Shown here: positions 35,215 to 46,992 of the stretch, one piece after another
How positions within the stretch are numbered: the stretch's first letter is position 1
Layout: every line of letters starts with the position of its first letter
NCBI GenBank assembly: GCA_037447655.1
Contig: JBBHKE010000560.1
Span: 1-64,000 of the forward strand
Direction: 5' to 3'
Source of the DNA: Zygnema cylindricum
Taxonomy: Eukaryota; Streptophyta; Zygnematophyceae; Zygnematales; Zygnemataceae
Length of the DNA: 64,000 nucleotides
Translations under genes and position numbers: made by a program
Notes under the pieces: generated by a model
The model's database searches: none
What the model was told of the DNA's origin: nothing
Seen by the model: the letters and a program-made list of their open reading frames with translations, nothing else

Positions 35215-38200
35215 TCAAATTGTGATTTCATAATAACTGTCGTAAATGTAATCCGCAGACACAGGGTCGTTAAGTTGGACATCAACACTTTCAAGAATCT
35301 CATAATTTGTGTGTGGAATTGTTGAATTAATACTTCTGAATAGTCCTTTGAAACTCCCTCCGGCAATTTCGTCATATAAACCGTGACCCAAACAAACTCC
35401 TGTGGGATTCAAATCTCCCTTAAAAGAAACTCCTGGCCAAGGGTTTGAAGGTTGAAGAACATTTTTTGCACTATAAACATCAGGATAGTATCTCGGATCA
35501 GAACTAGGGGCGGTAAAGTTAACAGAGGCCCAAGATTTTATTGGATAGAGAGATCTCCAGCTGACTAATAATCGGTCTAGATTTGAGTGATGGACCCAAA
35601 AAATCGGATCGTTAGCCGATCCTGCTCCATCTACACACGTCACACAGGAATTCCTGCTAAACTTTATAAGGATGTAACCTTTAATTTACACACAAGTATT
35701 CAAAATAAGAGATAGCTTGCCATGGATATATGACATACAACCATTTTCTGAAGGAAATATGTTATGCTGACAGTGTTGTTGATTGTCTATCTGCATTCTT
35801 ATGATAGAAAGGACAGAGTAAAAGAAGTTAATAATAGTACAACAGTAAAAAACCAAGACTAGTGGATAGCTGGACAATAATAAAGCATTATAGTTGACGT
35901 TAACGCACTAAGAAGTGAAAAAGAATAAATCAGATGAACGATAAGCAACAAGACAAGTGGAGATGCGGACAATAAGATAGCATTGAGTCTATGTCATAAT
36001 ATTTAATGGTTGCAAATGAACAACAAAAGTCAAGTCACTTCAGTAAAACAGACCAAAATACTTTGTAGTAGTACCTGAATAATCTCCGTTAACTCGAGTT
36101 GTAGCACAAACTCCATAGTTCACGAACTCATAATGCATTGCCAAGTCTGGAGAAATAACCAAGTTCAATTTGTTGCTAAAACGCAATAAAATTTCTTTCG
36201 GGGTACAATGGAAAGGTGTCTGCTGACATTCAACCATTGAGAACTCTAGTTAGTTAAGGCAGAAAGTAATTTTGTGATTTGCTAATACACACACTTTGCT
36301 TTTTCTTCATACTAAATTGAATTGTTGCTTTCGGAAGGATTCATTAAGCGATTTCATTAAGCGACCGAAATTTTTAAAACCGTAACCATGGAATCATCAT
36401 TTCCCATCAAGAAATCTGCTGTTGACATGAAAAATGGAATGTCAATAACAAATTATCACAAGACCCGCAAATTTGTAGCAGGTCCGTCTGTACAGGCACT
36501 ACTCTTTTAGCAATATTTGGGTAGCATTAATTTTTTTTACCCTTTTTGTACAAATTCTGTCCTTTGAGAAATAAAAAAAATAAAAAAAATCTTACCGGTT
36601 GAACACACCGACAACCGCACTCTTCCGGTGATTGGTCGAGACTCGTACAAGTTCTGTCACATACAAGACAACCATCGATGACACCTTGATATCGATAAGA
36701 CCCACCAGATACGAGGGCGGCTGCGAAGGCAGTTTGACAATCTTCGGTTGTATTTAGACCCGAACAATTAACACTATCTTTTACGTCATCAAAGGTCGGC
36801 AATTGTGCCACACCTCCGGTGAGGATGTGGAGACCTGGATGGACAGCTGCGTCAATGTTTGCAAAAGACAAATTTAGTGTTACGAAAATATGATATCGAT
36901 ATTTCAAAATGGCAGATCTAGAATCATAAATGTGAATGTATGAGAATATAGTTCTGGACTTTAATAACTGAGTGTAATTTTGTACAAGGAGACTGGTCGG
37001 GAACCATCTGTGCATTTTACAGTACATGTTTCAGTGTGCAGTTTGTATGATGCAAGATATTTTCTGTGCTCCAAATATGATTACTTCACACAGTACGTGT
37101 ATAGAGATAAATAAAAAACTAGTTTCATTTTTTGCTATTGCATTCAAGTGGAGACCTGATCAAATTGTCAATGCCATGAACAAAACTACGTATTATTGAA
37201 GTCATTCAGCGCACTTAGGACTTATTATTCCAGTATATGCACAGATGTTTGGTTTTTTGAGGTTATTGATTTGAAATAGGTTAGAATATGATTGCTTGAT
37301 GCACTTACAACTTGTGTCAAGACACTCGCTGAAAGCTCCAAAATCCGAAAAAATTGCACATTGAACCCAATTTTCTGTTGTGGGAGGAACTTTATTTGTA
37401 GTATTCGGACCGTAGCGAGTGATGTACGGATTGGGGTTGGCGGAATCTTTTCTGCAAAAAATACTTAGTTGAATTCTGGGCATTAAAATCGTTCTATCCC
37501 CATTACTTTCACATGTTTCCATACACATCTACTGTTTTCATCCGAATAAGCAGAAAGAATACTACATTATTCACCATTAAGTGGGATACATTGTCATACC
37601 ATTTGCCATCCACATAAATTATTCTCCCAGTTTAGCTGCATTCTTCACCTACTCACGCTCTGTATTTAACAGATTTGATGAATTTATTCTGAAAATAATA
37701 AAATAGATTAATGTTGACCACATGTTATTAGAGTCAGGGGTCGACAAGGAGTGGGTGATTGTGTGGGCTTACGAACGAAAATATCCATAGGGATTTATAA
37801 TGTTGCTTGGTCCAAGAGATCCCCAATTTTTTTGTCCTATTATGATCGCTTTATCCCCAAAGGGCACTGTCCAATTCGCAAATTGTCCGTTCATCACTGT
37901 TGTTCATGTAAACAGGCGCCGTCAAACAAAATTAGTTCAAGAAACCAGGTCAGTATATTTTAACATCTGAACCATCAATTTTTGGGTTAGCAAGCCAATG
38001 TAGTTTTGTCCTCAAAATCCAGTCTAAATTGGTCGCTAAAGTTTGCAAACCAAATAACCCGAATAAAGGTGTATTCGCAATATGGTCATGGTTGCCAGAG
38101 TCCATAACCTGCACAAATCCTATCGATGGTGTATTCAACATGGTTATGGTTTTTAGAGTTAGAGCTTATAACTAAATAAGCACCAACAAGGGTGTATTCA

Positions 38201-40805
38201 TAATAGGATCGTGGTTTCTAAGTTTATAAACCAAACAAAGCCTAATACTTGTGTTTTCGTAATATCATATTGGTTGCTAAAGTATTTAATCCAGATAAAC
38301 TCCACTAATGGTGCATTGGACATATGTTCAAGGTTTCTAGAGTTTATATATTAAATAAACCTTGATAATGGTGTATTCCTCTAATGGTTACTGTTGTTAT
38401 TAAACAAACCCGAATAGTGGTGAGTGCATTACATGACGATGGGTTTTGCTTTACCTTGATGGTTGTGATCTGGATCTCCGTTTATGTTTCCAAAATAGCT
38501 GTCAGACCATATGAAGCTCTGGTCAGGACTTAGGAGACCGCCGTCTCGAAGGTAGTCCCAATAAGGAGATGCAAGGGAGGGATCTACCGCCTGAACATTT
38601 TTATAATTTTTTTGCCAAACAACAAAAACAATTCCGGAATCGTGATGTGAATCCCTTGTAAAACAAATCGAGATGTTTATATGTAGACGATAGATAAGTA
38701 TGCGAGATAGACCGTCCACTACGGACTAGTTGTATCTATGGGGAAAATAGACTATTCTATTTCTAATCAAACTTTCTGACTGCGCAAAAGCAGAGATAAC
38801 AACTAAGATATTTTCACACTTTGTAGAAATTATGAGTCCATAGTACAGTACCTGTACTGTACTTTTGCCTCACTCTACTGTAGTTTAGTTGCAAGTTTCA
38901 GGAAACAAAATCGGCATCCGAACTACAGACTTACAGTATTACTAAGTAAAGCAACTGATACTGTCTTTCGCTGCTACTGTAGTATACTGTACAGACTAGA
39001 TACGGTGTACAGTACGGTATCAGAAGTTCTCTTGCATGGTATTCGAACCTGAATCGATTTTTCGAAGAGTCGTACGATGGCCCGATGGAAAGTCGTAAGG
39101 GCGGGTCCATGGTGACCCATGTCACACCGCCCCTTGTGAACCCAAACGGCCGCCATGTGGAGGCCCACAATGTCGTCGTAGCTCGTGAACCTGGGGAGGT
39201 AAAACGCCAAAATTTCCACGATTTTGAGATAATAATAAGACAAATGTAGGTTTTGTTGGAACTTTTGAATCTCAACAAAAAAAAATAATAAAAAATGGAG
39301 ATAATAATAGGGTATATTTAGGATTTAATTACTACACTAATTCCGGGGAGGGAAAAAATTGGTAGTTTCAAGAGTTTTGAGAAAATTTTACTTCATCATT
39401 TCATTGGAAACTGACGTTGAGTGAATGAAAGTAAATAATTGTAACAAATGGAGGGAAGGAATGTCTCACAATCTCGTCGTAAAACACGAATTCGGAAACA
39501 GGTAATTTGAAACAGATATCATACCATCAGTTGTTAGCAATTGAGCCCTAATTCATGAGAATATTATAAAAGCACAACATTAAACCCTAAACAAGTAAGG
39601 AAAGAGTATTGTCCCACCCTGGACCGAATTGCTTTTGCCCGTCTTCGGTGGAATAGTTTTTAAGTGTTTTGATGGCGTCAAAATATCGTCCTCTCTCTTC
39701 GCTCGACATGTTCCGGATTTCCCTCCGAACGTAAGTCACCGCCACTGGAAATAAGAACTCCTGCATCCACTCTAGTTCATGTTCCGTCAGGTTTTTCTTT
39801 TCATTTCTTTATTACTTTAATCAATGGTTTTCTGGGGTAAACTGCTCTGTTTTTTTCAAAGTTTCATCATTTAAAGCTGTTAAATTACAAAATGTGCAAA
39901 TTTCCATGCATAAATAGCATTATAAACTACCACTCACCTGTGTACTGTTCGGATATTTGCAGCCATCCCTAGTAGCAAATTCCTCCGGGCAGGCCAAAAC
40001 TTTTAGCTGACCCTGACCCAGAATTTTATATGTGAAATAAAAATCGCCACCGGTGGCTGTTTCATTTTCGGAACTTTCGGAAAACAACGAAAGGTTTACA
40101 TTTTTTGCATTTTCACCTTCACATGTGTATGATAAAACTGCAAAAAAAAACGAAAATAAAAAACGTCAGTGAAAGTTAAACCCGGAACTGTCTTCTCACC
40201 TTTTCCTCTCAATCTCCCGCTCACCCTCCCCTCCCTCTTTCTCTCCCGCCTCCGAAAAATAAAACATAGAAACATCGATTCTAGCTAAGAAATGGTATAT
40301 ATCTATTAGATTTTTCCATAAAATAGTCTCACCGAAATTAGTGGGCTTGTAGGGCTCTGCCAAAACTCCTACTTTTGGAGGAGAAAATGGAGTGGACACT
40401 TTGACATCACACGAGAAAGTGGCGTTTTGGACAGTCTGGTAGAAATCCCAGAAACAGACAAAACGTCAAAACATTATATAGAATATTTTTATGTCCACCC
40501 GCAAGTATGATAGCCGTTGCATCTACTTTGAGAATCTAGAAAGGACAAAGAAAAGAGACAAACAAAGTGGAGTGATGTCGAAATTTCAAAACATAAGTTT
40601 TGGTGATGATATGACAGTAGCAAACCTGATCTTGCGTTTCGGTTCGCTCGAAACTTTTCAAGATTGGGATTTTGTTTTGTTGATTCAAATCTCCGGCAGA
40701 AAACAATGACAAGTAACTGAGGAAGAAGTAAAATTGAAGGATAAAAAATGTTTGATGTTTTGAAGAGATATGGGTAAAGTCGATCCATGTCGAAGAGGAG
40801 CCCAT
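35215..40805 (-). CDS. Tyrosinase gene B (11 exons, 684 aa, intact)
   Basis: Type-3 copper oxidase, probably secreted or anchored (hydrophobic stretch at residues 20-36). Exons: 40805-40626, 40435-40333, 40137-39938, 39796-39618, 39190-39049, 38590-38455, 37896-37773, 37451-37309, 36846-36596, 36219-36062 and 35653-35215. Total 2055 nt with phases all agreeing and GT-AG throughout. Residues 61-161 form an unknown Cys-containing N-terminal domain. CuA ligands are probably H232, H247 and H256 (GLH, GHHG, TTFHRAI). PYWDY starts at 277. CuB has H405 and H409 (VHPGLHILTGG) and the HH pair 560-561 in DPIFWVHHSNLDR. The roughly 150 residues between the second and third CuB histidines greatly exceed the 20-35 usual in tyrosinases and are Cys-rich. 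I see no seed-plant PPO DWL/KFDV signature. The start codon is common to copies A, B and D. Confidence 0.93.
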
Positions 40806-41079
40806 TTTCCAACACTTGCTTGTCAACCTTTTTTGCAAACGCAAAGTCAACCTGGGAAGGAGCAGGGGGAGATGAAGGGAGAGGGGAAGAGGGAAGGGGA
40901 GGGAGGTGACATTCCTATAAGTTGTTCTCTCAAAAAGAAATCATGATAACATCATTTTTTTTATCTTATTTTACATTCCAAAACAAAAATTTATTCCCAA
41001 ACGGGACATCTTTGACTGTATATCCCATGGCTCGTTAATGCAATCGTTTCTTCGAAAGGAGGCAAAACAACTTCACCCC

Positions 41080-41320
41080 AAAATCCTCACCCTGTACACA
41101 ATTTGTATACAAGTTTGTAATTACTCAATAGACGAACAGTGTATATAATGCAAAAGACAAACCTTGAATATTACATCTCCACTCCGTCCACGCCTTCTCG
41201 ACAATCAATAAAGTCGCTAGGAACTCAACGGTAAAGTAAAGGCGAAGTCGCAATCGTTTGCGTGCCAAGCGTCGTGCAACGCGCAATCGACGGCTTAGAC
41301 GGTCGCTATCGCAGGTCGGT
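41080..41320 (-). promoter_or_regulatory. 5' flank of tyrosinase B with paralogue-shared blocks
   Basis: GTATACAAGTTTGTAATT (about 41,107) and GCGTGCCAAGCGTCGTGCAA...GCAATCGACGGCTTAGACGG (about 41,259-41,302) correspond to blocks upstream of gene A and relic D. Divergence is higher than between the exons. Confidence 0.35.
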
Positions 41321-41565
41321 GCTCGTGACTTGACGTGCGTCGGTAATAGATTCACATTGTGCAAGCGGCAATCGGGGAAGCGATATTATCGATCGGTTGC
41401 GCGTCTTGGATAATATCTGATACGTACGGGAAAAAACCGTACTACTACAGTACACCGTGAATCGTAATTAGAGTAAAGACAAAATTAGAGTAAAAAAACA
41501 AAAAAAAACAATTAGAGTTATCAACGCTAGTTTATGTGATAGAACTTTTTCAGAAAGGAAGTTTA

Positions 41566-42346
41566 GGGTGGCGTTCCATCAGGAAATTCTGTAATCGTAC
41601 GAACAACATTACAGGATGCTACACTTTGAACGCTGTTCTCTCGCGCAGAGTCTGTAATCCACGTGCTCCGAAATGAGTGGTACCACGTAATATAAGATCG
41701 TGTATTGAAAATCGTCAAATATTTTTTACACCGACCAACTTCAACTCGAAATCGTCATTTGCGTACCATGTACATGCGGACCAGGGCATCGTACCACACA
41801 CATTTTGTACTCTTGCAAACGCTTCTCAGATGCCAGCTCATTATTTACAACCCTTGTCAGATGCCAGCTCATTATTTACAACCCCTGTCATATGCCAGAT
41901 CATTATTTTTAGGGTTTTTGCTTTTTCGCGTGACAAATGAGCGCTTCAGCAAATAGTGTGACGAATGGCCGGTAACAAAAATAGCGCGACGAAAGCTCGT
42001 TACGAGATCACTTTCGTGATTTCCGTTTAATTTTTGAATGCATATATCATGTGCGAATTTTTTCGATTTCCGTTGGTTTGCCGTCGTGACACGTATGTTC
42101 ATTATCCAACGTGTCGCGGCTCAATTTTTTCTTTAAATGGTGATGTACCTCCTCGAGGTACATCACCATTTGCAGAAACTTTCGAAGCGAATGCTTCGCG
42201 AAAAAAAATCCAACGGTCATTGTTACCTCCCATACCTTTGGAGAATATTGGCAAGATTCTCTGTAATGTTGTTCAGGTACGGCATAGTACGGATAGGTCC
42301 GGATTTCTGTAAACAATCTCACTTTTCGTCTGATGGAACGCCACCC
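41566..42346. mobile_element. TTA-target transposon, 781 bp, with hairpin module
   Basis: Inverted ends GGGTGGCGTTCCATCAG and CTGATGGAACGCCACCC, each next to TTA. Inside: a perfect stem of 17-bp arms (AAATGGTGATGTACCTC and its complement, 42,135-42,171), CGAAGCGAATGCTTCG (42,183-42,198) and ATCCAACGGTCA (about 42,208). PIF/Harbinger-like by ends and target, non-autonomous. Confidence 0.9.
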
Positions 42347-42349
42347 TTA

Positions 42350-43790
42350 GGGTGCGCGTACTTGTAACTTAGAGAAAAAACTTTGTTTTTTAGCGCAGAT
42401 CCGGCGGACCCGGATTTCGGGTGTCCCTATGTGAAACAACGAAATAGTTACTTAGGGTATGGTTACATCAGACGAAAAATGAGGTTTAATACAGAATTTT
42501 GTACTTTACCGTACCATGCCGTACTATATTTTCGTGAGTTTCTTGAAAACAACATTACAGAAAAAAGGATAACGATTCTCCAAGTATCCGGGAGAACACG
42601 TCGACCGTCCGATTACATTTTGCTCTTCATCTGCGAAGCAATTGCTCCATGCGCCTCTGTATTGGTGAACCCACCTCGCGGAGGTGGGTTCACCAATACA
42701 GAACCAGTCAATTCGTTACACTTGGACGATAGACACGTGCGTCGATGAAAAATGAAAATTTTCACACGCCCCCAAAGTCACGTGCCTTCGGACAAGGTGA
42801 CCGTAAAATCTTTGCCGAAAAGAAATACGGTTTTTTCCTGAAAGTCAGCAGAGTGAAGGAGATCTCTGAGGTACATTGACGCGGTACACTTGTGAAGTAC
42901 ACGTGTGAAGTACGCAAGTACGGATTTGCATACGAAAATGGTCGGTTTTCAAATCTTTGCGATTTTAGAGATTTGATCGTCGACTTACGTGGAACCATTC
43001 AAAAAACAACACGTATGTAAAAACCTATTTACAGACGATACGCGATGTAACCGAGGCCTCTGTAATACAGAAATTTTGATGTCCGTACTATTACAGAGAC
43101 CTCTTGATGTAACCATGCCCTTAAGCGTGTGACGATTGTATTCGCTGACAATGCCCGTGACGGCTGTCAACGTCTACAATCTGTGATGACGCACGCTATT
43201 TTTTGTAGCAGGTTGTGACGTCGCATGAGTTTTCGTGACATTGTAGACGTACCGCCATCCAGCCTGTGCCGTTTCACGGTTGAGGAAGATGCACTTTGCC
43301 TTTGCGTCTCTTGTCCGCACGACGTGAAATGGCATCGGATCTTGAGACCCCTGGCGAAATAAAATCCGTACCAGGCGCAAACGGACAAAACCAAACAAAT
43401 TGTGTACTTTGTTTTGTCGTACCTGAACGCAAACGGACAAAACACAGCGGATCGTGCACTTTTCGTCGTCGCTTGAATTCTTTTTAAATTTTCTAGAATT
43501 TTCTTACAATTGCGACTACGTGTTTTTATTTGTTTTTCGAAAAATCTTTGTTTTAAAACACATCTTCCCTGTGTTTTAAAGAAAAGTTTGAAGATGACGT
43601 TTTTTGGAGTGGCCATGGGTCGAAGAACACAAAACGACAATATGTAGTACATCTTAAATTCGATGATGACGCAAAATGTACTTCTCATTTTTTCTTCTTT
43701 TTTGTACGGTTGAAACTTACGCGGTACAGCTCTAAGTTTTACATGAAAACGACATAAAAAGCCCTTACTTAGGCACATGGAGACGCACCC
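42350..43790. mobile_element. TTA-target transposon, 1,441 bp including a nested element
   Basis: Left end GGGTGCGCGTACTTGTAAC, right end CACATGGAGACGCACCC, flanked by TTA (42,347-42,349 and 43,791-43,793). The left TTA is shared with the right flank of the 781-bp element, so one inserted into the other's target duplication. The right part matches 1-124 and 46,380-46,507. The 203-codon minus frame at 43,167-43,778 is not similar to a transposase that I recognise. Confidence 0.8.
42455..43120. mobile_element. Nested TTA-target transposon, 666 bp, with 20-bp hairpin
   Basis: Ends GGGTATGGTTACATCA and TGATGTAACCATGCCC, with TTA at 42,452-42,454 and 43,121-43,123. The related element near 45,865-45,890 reads GTTACTTAACTCTGTGACGA without the insertion, an empty site. 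The hairpin at 42,658-42,700 has perfect 20-bp arms and loop GCG. GCGAAGCAATTGC (42,633-42,645) and TCGACCGTCCGAT (about 42,600) complete the module. Confidence 0.9.
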
Positions 43791-43943
43791 TTACTCTATT
43801 TGTTTTTAAGTAATCTATATTGGGTTATGTCGGCAATAATTATCCGCGCTGTAATTATGAACACTAAATTACGTAGACCTACAAAATCTATAGTTTGACG
43901 TCATTATGACGTTAGTACAATTTGTTGCGCTGAATGTCAGTTA

Positions 43944-44894
43944 TGGTACGTCCCATGTATTAAAGTATCGACTTTAATCTGTCGTTTTCACCGAAATCGC
44001 AGTTCCGTACGAGAAAAACTTTAGCCGTACAAAAAAATCAATTCTTTAAAAGTACAGCAAACCTCAAGTCGATACTTTAAATGTACTTCATGTTTGTCGC
44101 CAAGTGAACGCATTTTGGCGTTTTACTTTTTTCGACTCCCAGGCAAGGGAATCCAGCCCGTCAAAAAAATTCATCAAAAATCACCTCGCGACCTGATTTC
44201 AGGGAAAGTACAGCCCAAACAACGAATGAAAAATGACCCACGCACGCGCCACACGAGTGGGAAAATTTTAGGACAAGGGAGAGTACTCGCTATTTTTATC
44301 CATGCCCGTCACGTGAATGTACGGAAAAGACGAGGATGTACGGAAAAAATCTGCAGGGGTCTCGGACCTCCAATTTCATTCATGGGTCCTCGGTAGAATT
44401 TTGCATCGTCGTCGCCTCTCCCCTCTCCCTCTCACACTCGCTTTTATCTCACACTTTTTAGAATGAGGCACGATAAAACTGGTATGAAATGAAAGATATT
44501 TGAAAATTAATTATTTTTACTACCTTTATGTATATTTTTATGGCAAGTAGAGCTAAAAAGGTTGAGAAAACAAAATCAGGTATCCATGGCCGAAAGTTCT
44601 TGAATTTGTGACGTCACAAGTGAGCGTGACGTCACAATGTTACAAAACCCTAAACATCTGCCATGTCACAAAATTACAAAATTGTAGACGTCTACAACTG
44701 TCGCTGTTATTGTTGGCGTCAACAATTTCGTAGTCGTCGTCAACCGTCACAAAGTTGTACCTACGTCTACACCCGTCACATTTCAAAGTTTCGATTCCAT
44801 TTTCGCACATAGGGACGCTTTTCAACGTAGTACGGGACACTTCACTACAGTCCAAAATACTTTTTCAAAGTATCACTTACATGGGGACGTACCC
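43944..44894. mobile_element. TTA-target transposon, 951 bp
   Basis: Left end TGGTACGTCCCATGTATTAA, right end TTACATGGGGACGTACCC, flanked by TTA (43,941-43,943 and 44,895-44,897). TGACGTCA occurs twice inside (44,609-44,616 and 44,627-44,634). No transposase frame. Confidence 0.75.
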
Positions 44895-45026
44895 TTAATG
44901 TTCACACTGACGACGAAGCTGTCGACGGACGAGAGTTATGCGAACGGCTTTTTTTCGATGTGATTGGTCTTTTTGTTTAATGCGATTTCACGTGGGAGCG
45001 CGATTCTCTTAAATATTTATTTGTAC

Positions 45027-45332
45027 CATAGTTCAAAAGTAGGCGTTTTTATCGTAGGCCTTTGGTCGACACCTTTATCGGAAGTTGTGTTATGGCCTTT
45101 TAATGTGATCTTCTTAGATCGCTACTTTGATCAGCTACCGTCCGATCGTCCAAATCTGACGGTGTAAATTATTTTTTTTGGTCCGAAAGTTTTAATTGGT
45201 CTATTTTTTGGTATGAATGTTTTAATTGGTCCGAATAGGTCCAAATACAATATGGGTCTTAAGGTCATATTGTATGTTTTGCATACAATAGGCATGTTGT
45301 ATGGGCCTACTTTAACCTACTTTTGAACTATG
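45027..45332. mobile_element. hAT-type MITE, 306 bp, perfect 8-bp target duplication
   Basis: CATAGTTCAAAAGTAGG...CCTACTTTTGAACTATG is flanked by ATTTGTAC on both sides (45,019-45,026 and 45,333-45,340). The intact family N copy at 31,250 has ATTATTTGTACTTTTT uninterrupted at this place. Same length as the copy at 22,054. Confidence 0.94.
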
Positions 45333-45635
45333 ATTTGTACCTTTTTACTTGTAATAGTCAAATTCTGCAGGGCCAGACGTCGTCCGTACTCCACACTATT
45401 TAAAGCGATCCTATATTATATTTTTTTACGCTAATTAAACCTTACCTTAAATAGTATAATGAAAAATATAGAACTATTTACTCTATTTAAGGTCATAGAG
45501 TCGAAATTTAGGGCGACCGATTTAGCGTTATTTACTCTAATTACGATTCGCAGTGTACTGTACTCCCTTGAAACAAACTCATTAGTACCTTTTGTTTTTC
45601 TATTGCTTTGTATTGCTTTCAATTTCTTGCTCTTA

Positions 45636-46507
45636 GGGTGGCGTTCCATCACTCAAAAAGTGGGGTAGTTCACAGAAGTCCGCGCCTATCCGTACTAAAC
45701 CGTACCGCTTATTTTGTTTTTATACGCTAAACAACATTACATAGAACTTCGCCAATACTCTCCGAAGATCTGGGAGAAAACACTTGCTTCGGCCCTAAAG
45801 TGCTTCGTGGTTGCACCTTTGGCAGACCCGGATTTTAGGTGTCTCTATGTGTTTACTCGAAATTGTTACTTAACTCTGTGACGATTGTATACGTCGACAA
45901 TGCCAGTGACGGCTGTCACCATGTACGATATGTCTTGACGCACCGTATTTTTCGAAACTTTTTGAAGCGTCGTTAGACACATCATAATTTTTGAAACGAT
46001 TTGGCATGTCGCATGTCATTCCGTGACATCGTAGACGTACAGCCTTGCAGCATGGTTGTTCGACATGCCTTTTCGTAAACCTCTCTTGTGCGGCTGCCAT
46101 GACTTCGCAGATTTTTCACATTTTACGTGAAATGACACTGCACCATCGAGACCCCTTCAAAAAAAAACCATACAAGGTGCATGTAGACAAAAACAAACAA
46201 CCTTGTACTTTTTTCAGTCGTCAATAACTTTTGAAAACTTTTCACACGTGGGAATATGTTTTCTTATTTGTGTAAACGGTTCTACTTTATTTAAAACCAA
46301 TTGTCGATGTGGTTTATGATAAGTTTGAAGATGACGTGACAATGGGTCGAAAAACACTAGACAACGAATTCCGTACATCCTAAGTTCGTCGATGACGCAA
46401 ATTGTACTCTACAAATTTGCGATTTCCTTCATACGGTCCCAACATAGGCAGTACGGCGCTAAGTTTTAAAGGAAAACGACATAAAAAAACCCTTACTTAG
46501 CCACACC
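45636..46507. mobile_element. TTA-target transposon, apparently chimeric
   Basis: The left end GGGTGGCGTTCCATCA and first 200 bases match the 16,587 and 41,566 elements. From about 45,820 (GGCAGACCCGGATTTTAGG) the sequence follows the 42,350-43,790 element to its right end. TTA flanks both ends (45,633-45,635 and 46,508-46,510). It also supplies the empty site for the 42,455 element. Confidence 0.7.
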
Positions 46508-46510
46508 TTA

Positions 46511-46992
46511 AATTGTCGACAACAATTTTCCATTTGAACCATGTTTTGGCCTTTGATGGTTTAGCCTTCGAATTTCTTTAATAAAACCATATCCTTCTTC
46601 GTCTACAATATAAATCTACGTCTTCAAATTGATTTGTGCTTTAATGTGGGGTGGCATTGGGTCATAAAATGATAAAGTGCATTGTGAATTTGTATTAATG
46701 CTAACAAAACTTTATCATCGCTCATAACATAGGACCTTTGAACCTAAAATGTAATTCCTAATGTTATTTTTCCTTTAAGCTTATACAGGTACAATTTGAT
46801 TAGTGTCAATGCCACTAATTGACGACTATAGCCGACTCATGTTAGCTGATAGTTGCTTCGTACAAAACTACTTCAAATTTGTTACATAACTCGTCGACAC
46901 GAAAAGTGAGTGGCGTCAACAAATAACACTCAAATTTTATTCATACTATTGGCGGCTACGAGAGATGGTGAGAACTTACGGGAGTATGCAAA
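46511..46992. other. No gene recognised
   Basis: AT-rich spacer with no exon or element ends that I can define. Confidence 0.35.

Larger units (their letters stand above)
41453..45555. mobile_element. Family N MITE expanded to 4.1 kb by nested insertions
   Basis: The outer ends CACCGTGAATCGTAATTAGA and TCTAATTACGATTCGCAGTG, flanked by TA (41,451-41,452 and 45,556-45,557), match the intact 510-bp copy at 31,250. Pieces of that copy recur in order: 41,453-41,565, 43,794-43,943, about 44,895-45,026 and 45,341-45,555. Between them are inserted the elements at 41,566-42,346, 42,350-43,790 (itself holding 42,455-43,120), 43,944-44,894 and 45,027-45,332. Confidence 0.88.

Noticed and set aside
43167-43778. 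203-codon minus-strand frame inside a TTA-target element, considered as a transposase
   Set aside because: No DDE pattern, helix-turn-helix or other transposase signature that I can see. It overlaps two other frames in different phases on the same strand.
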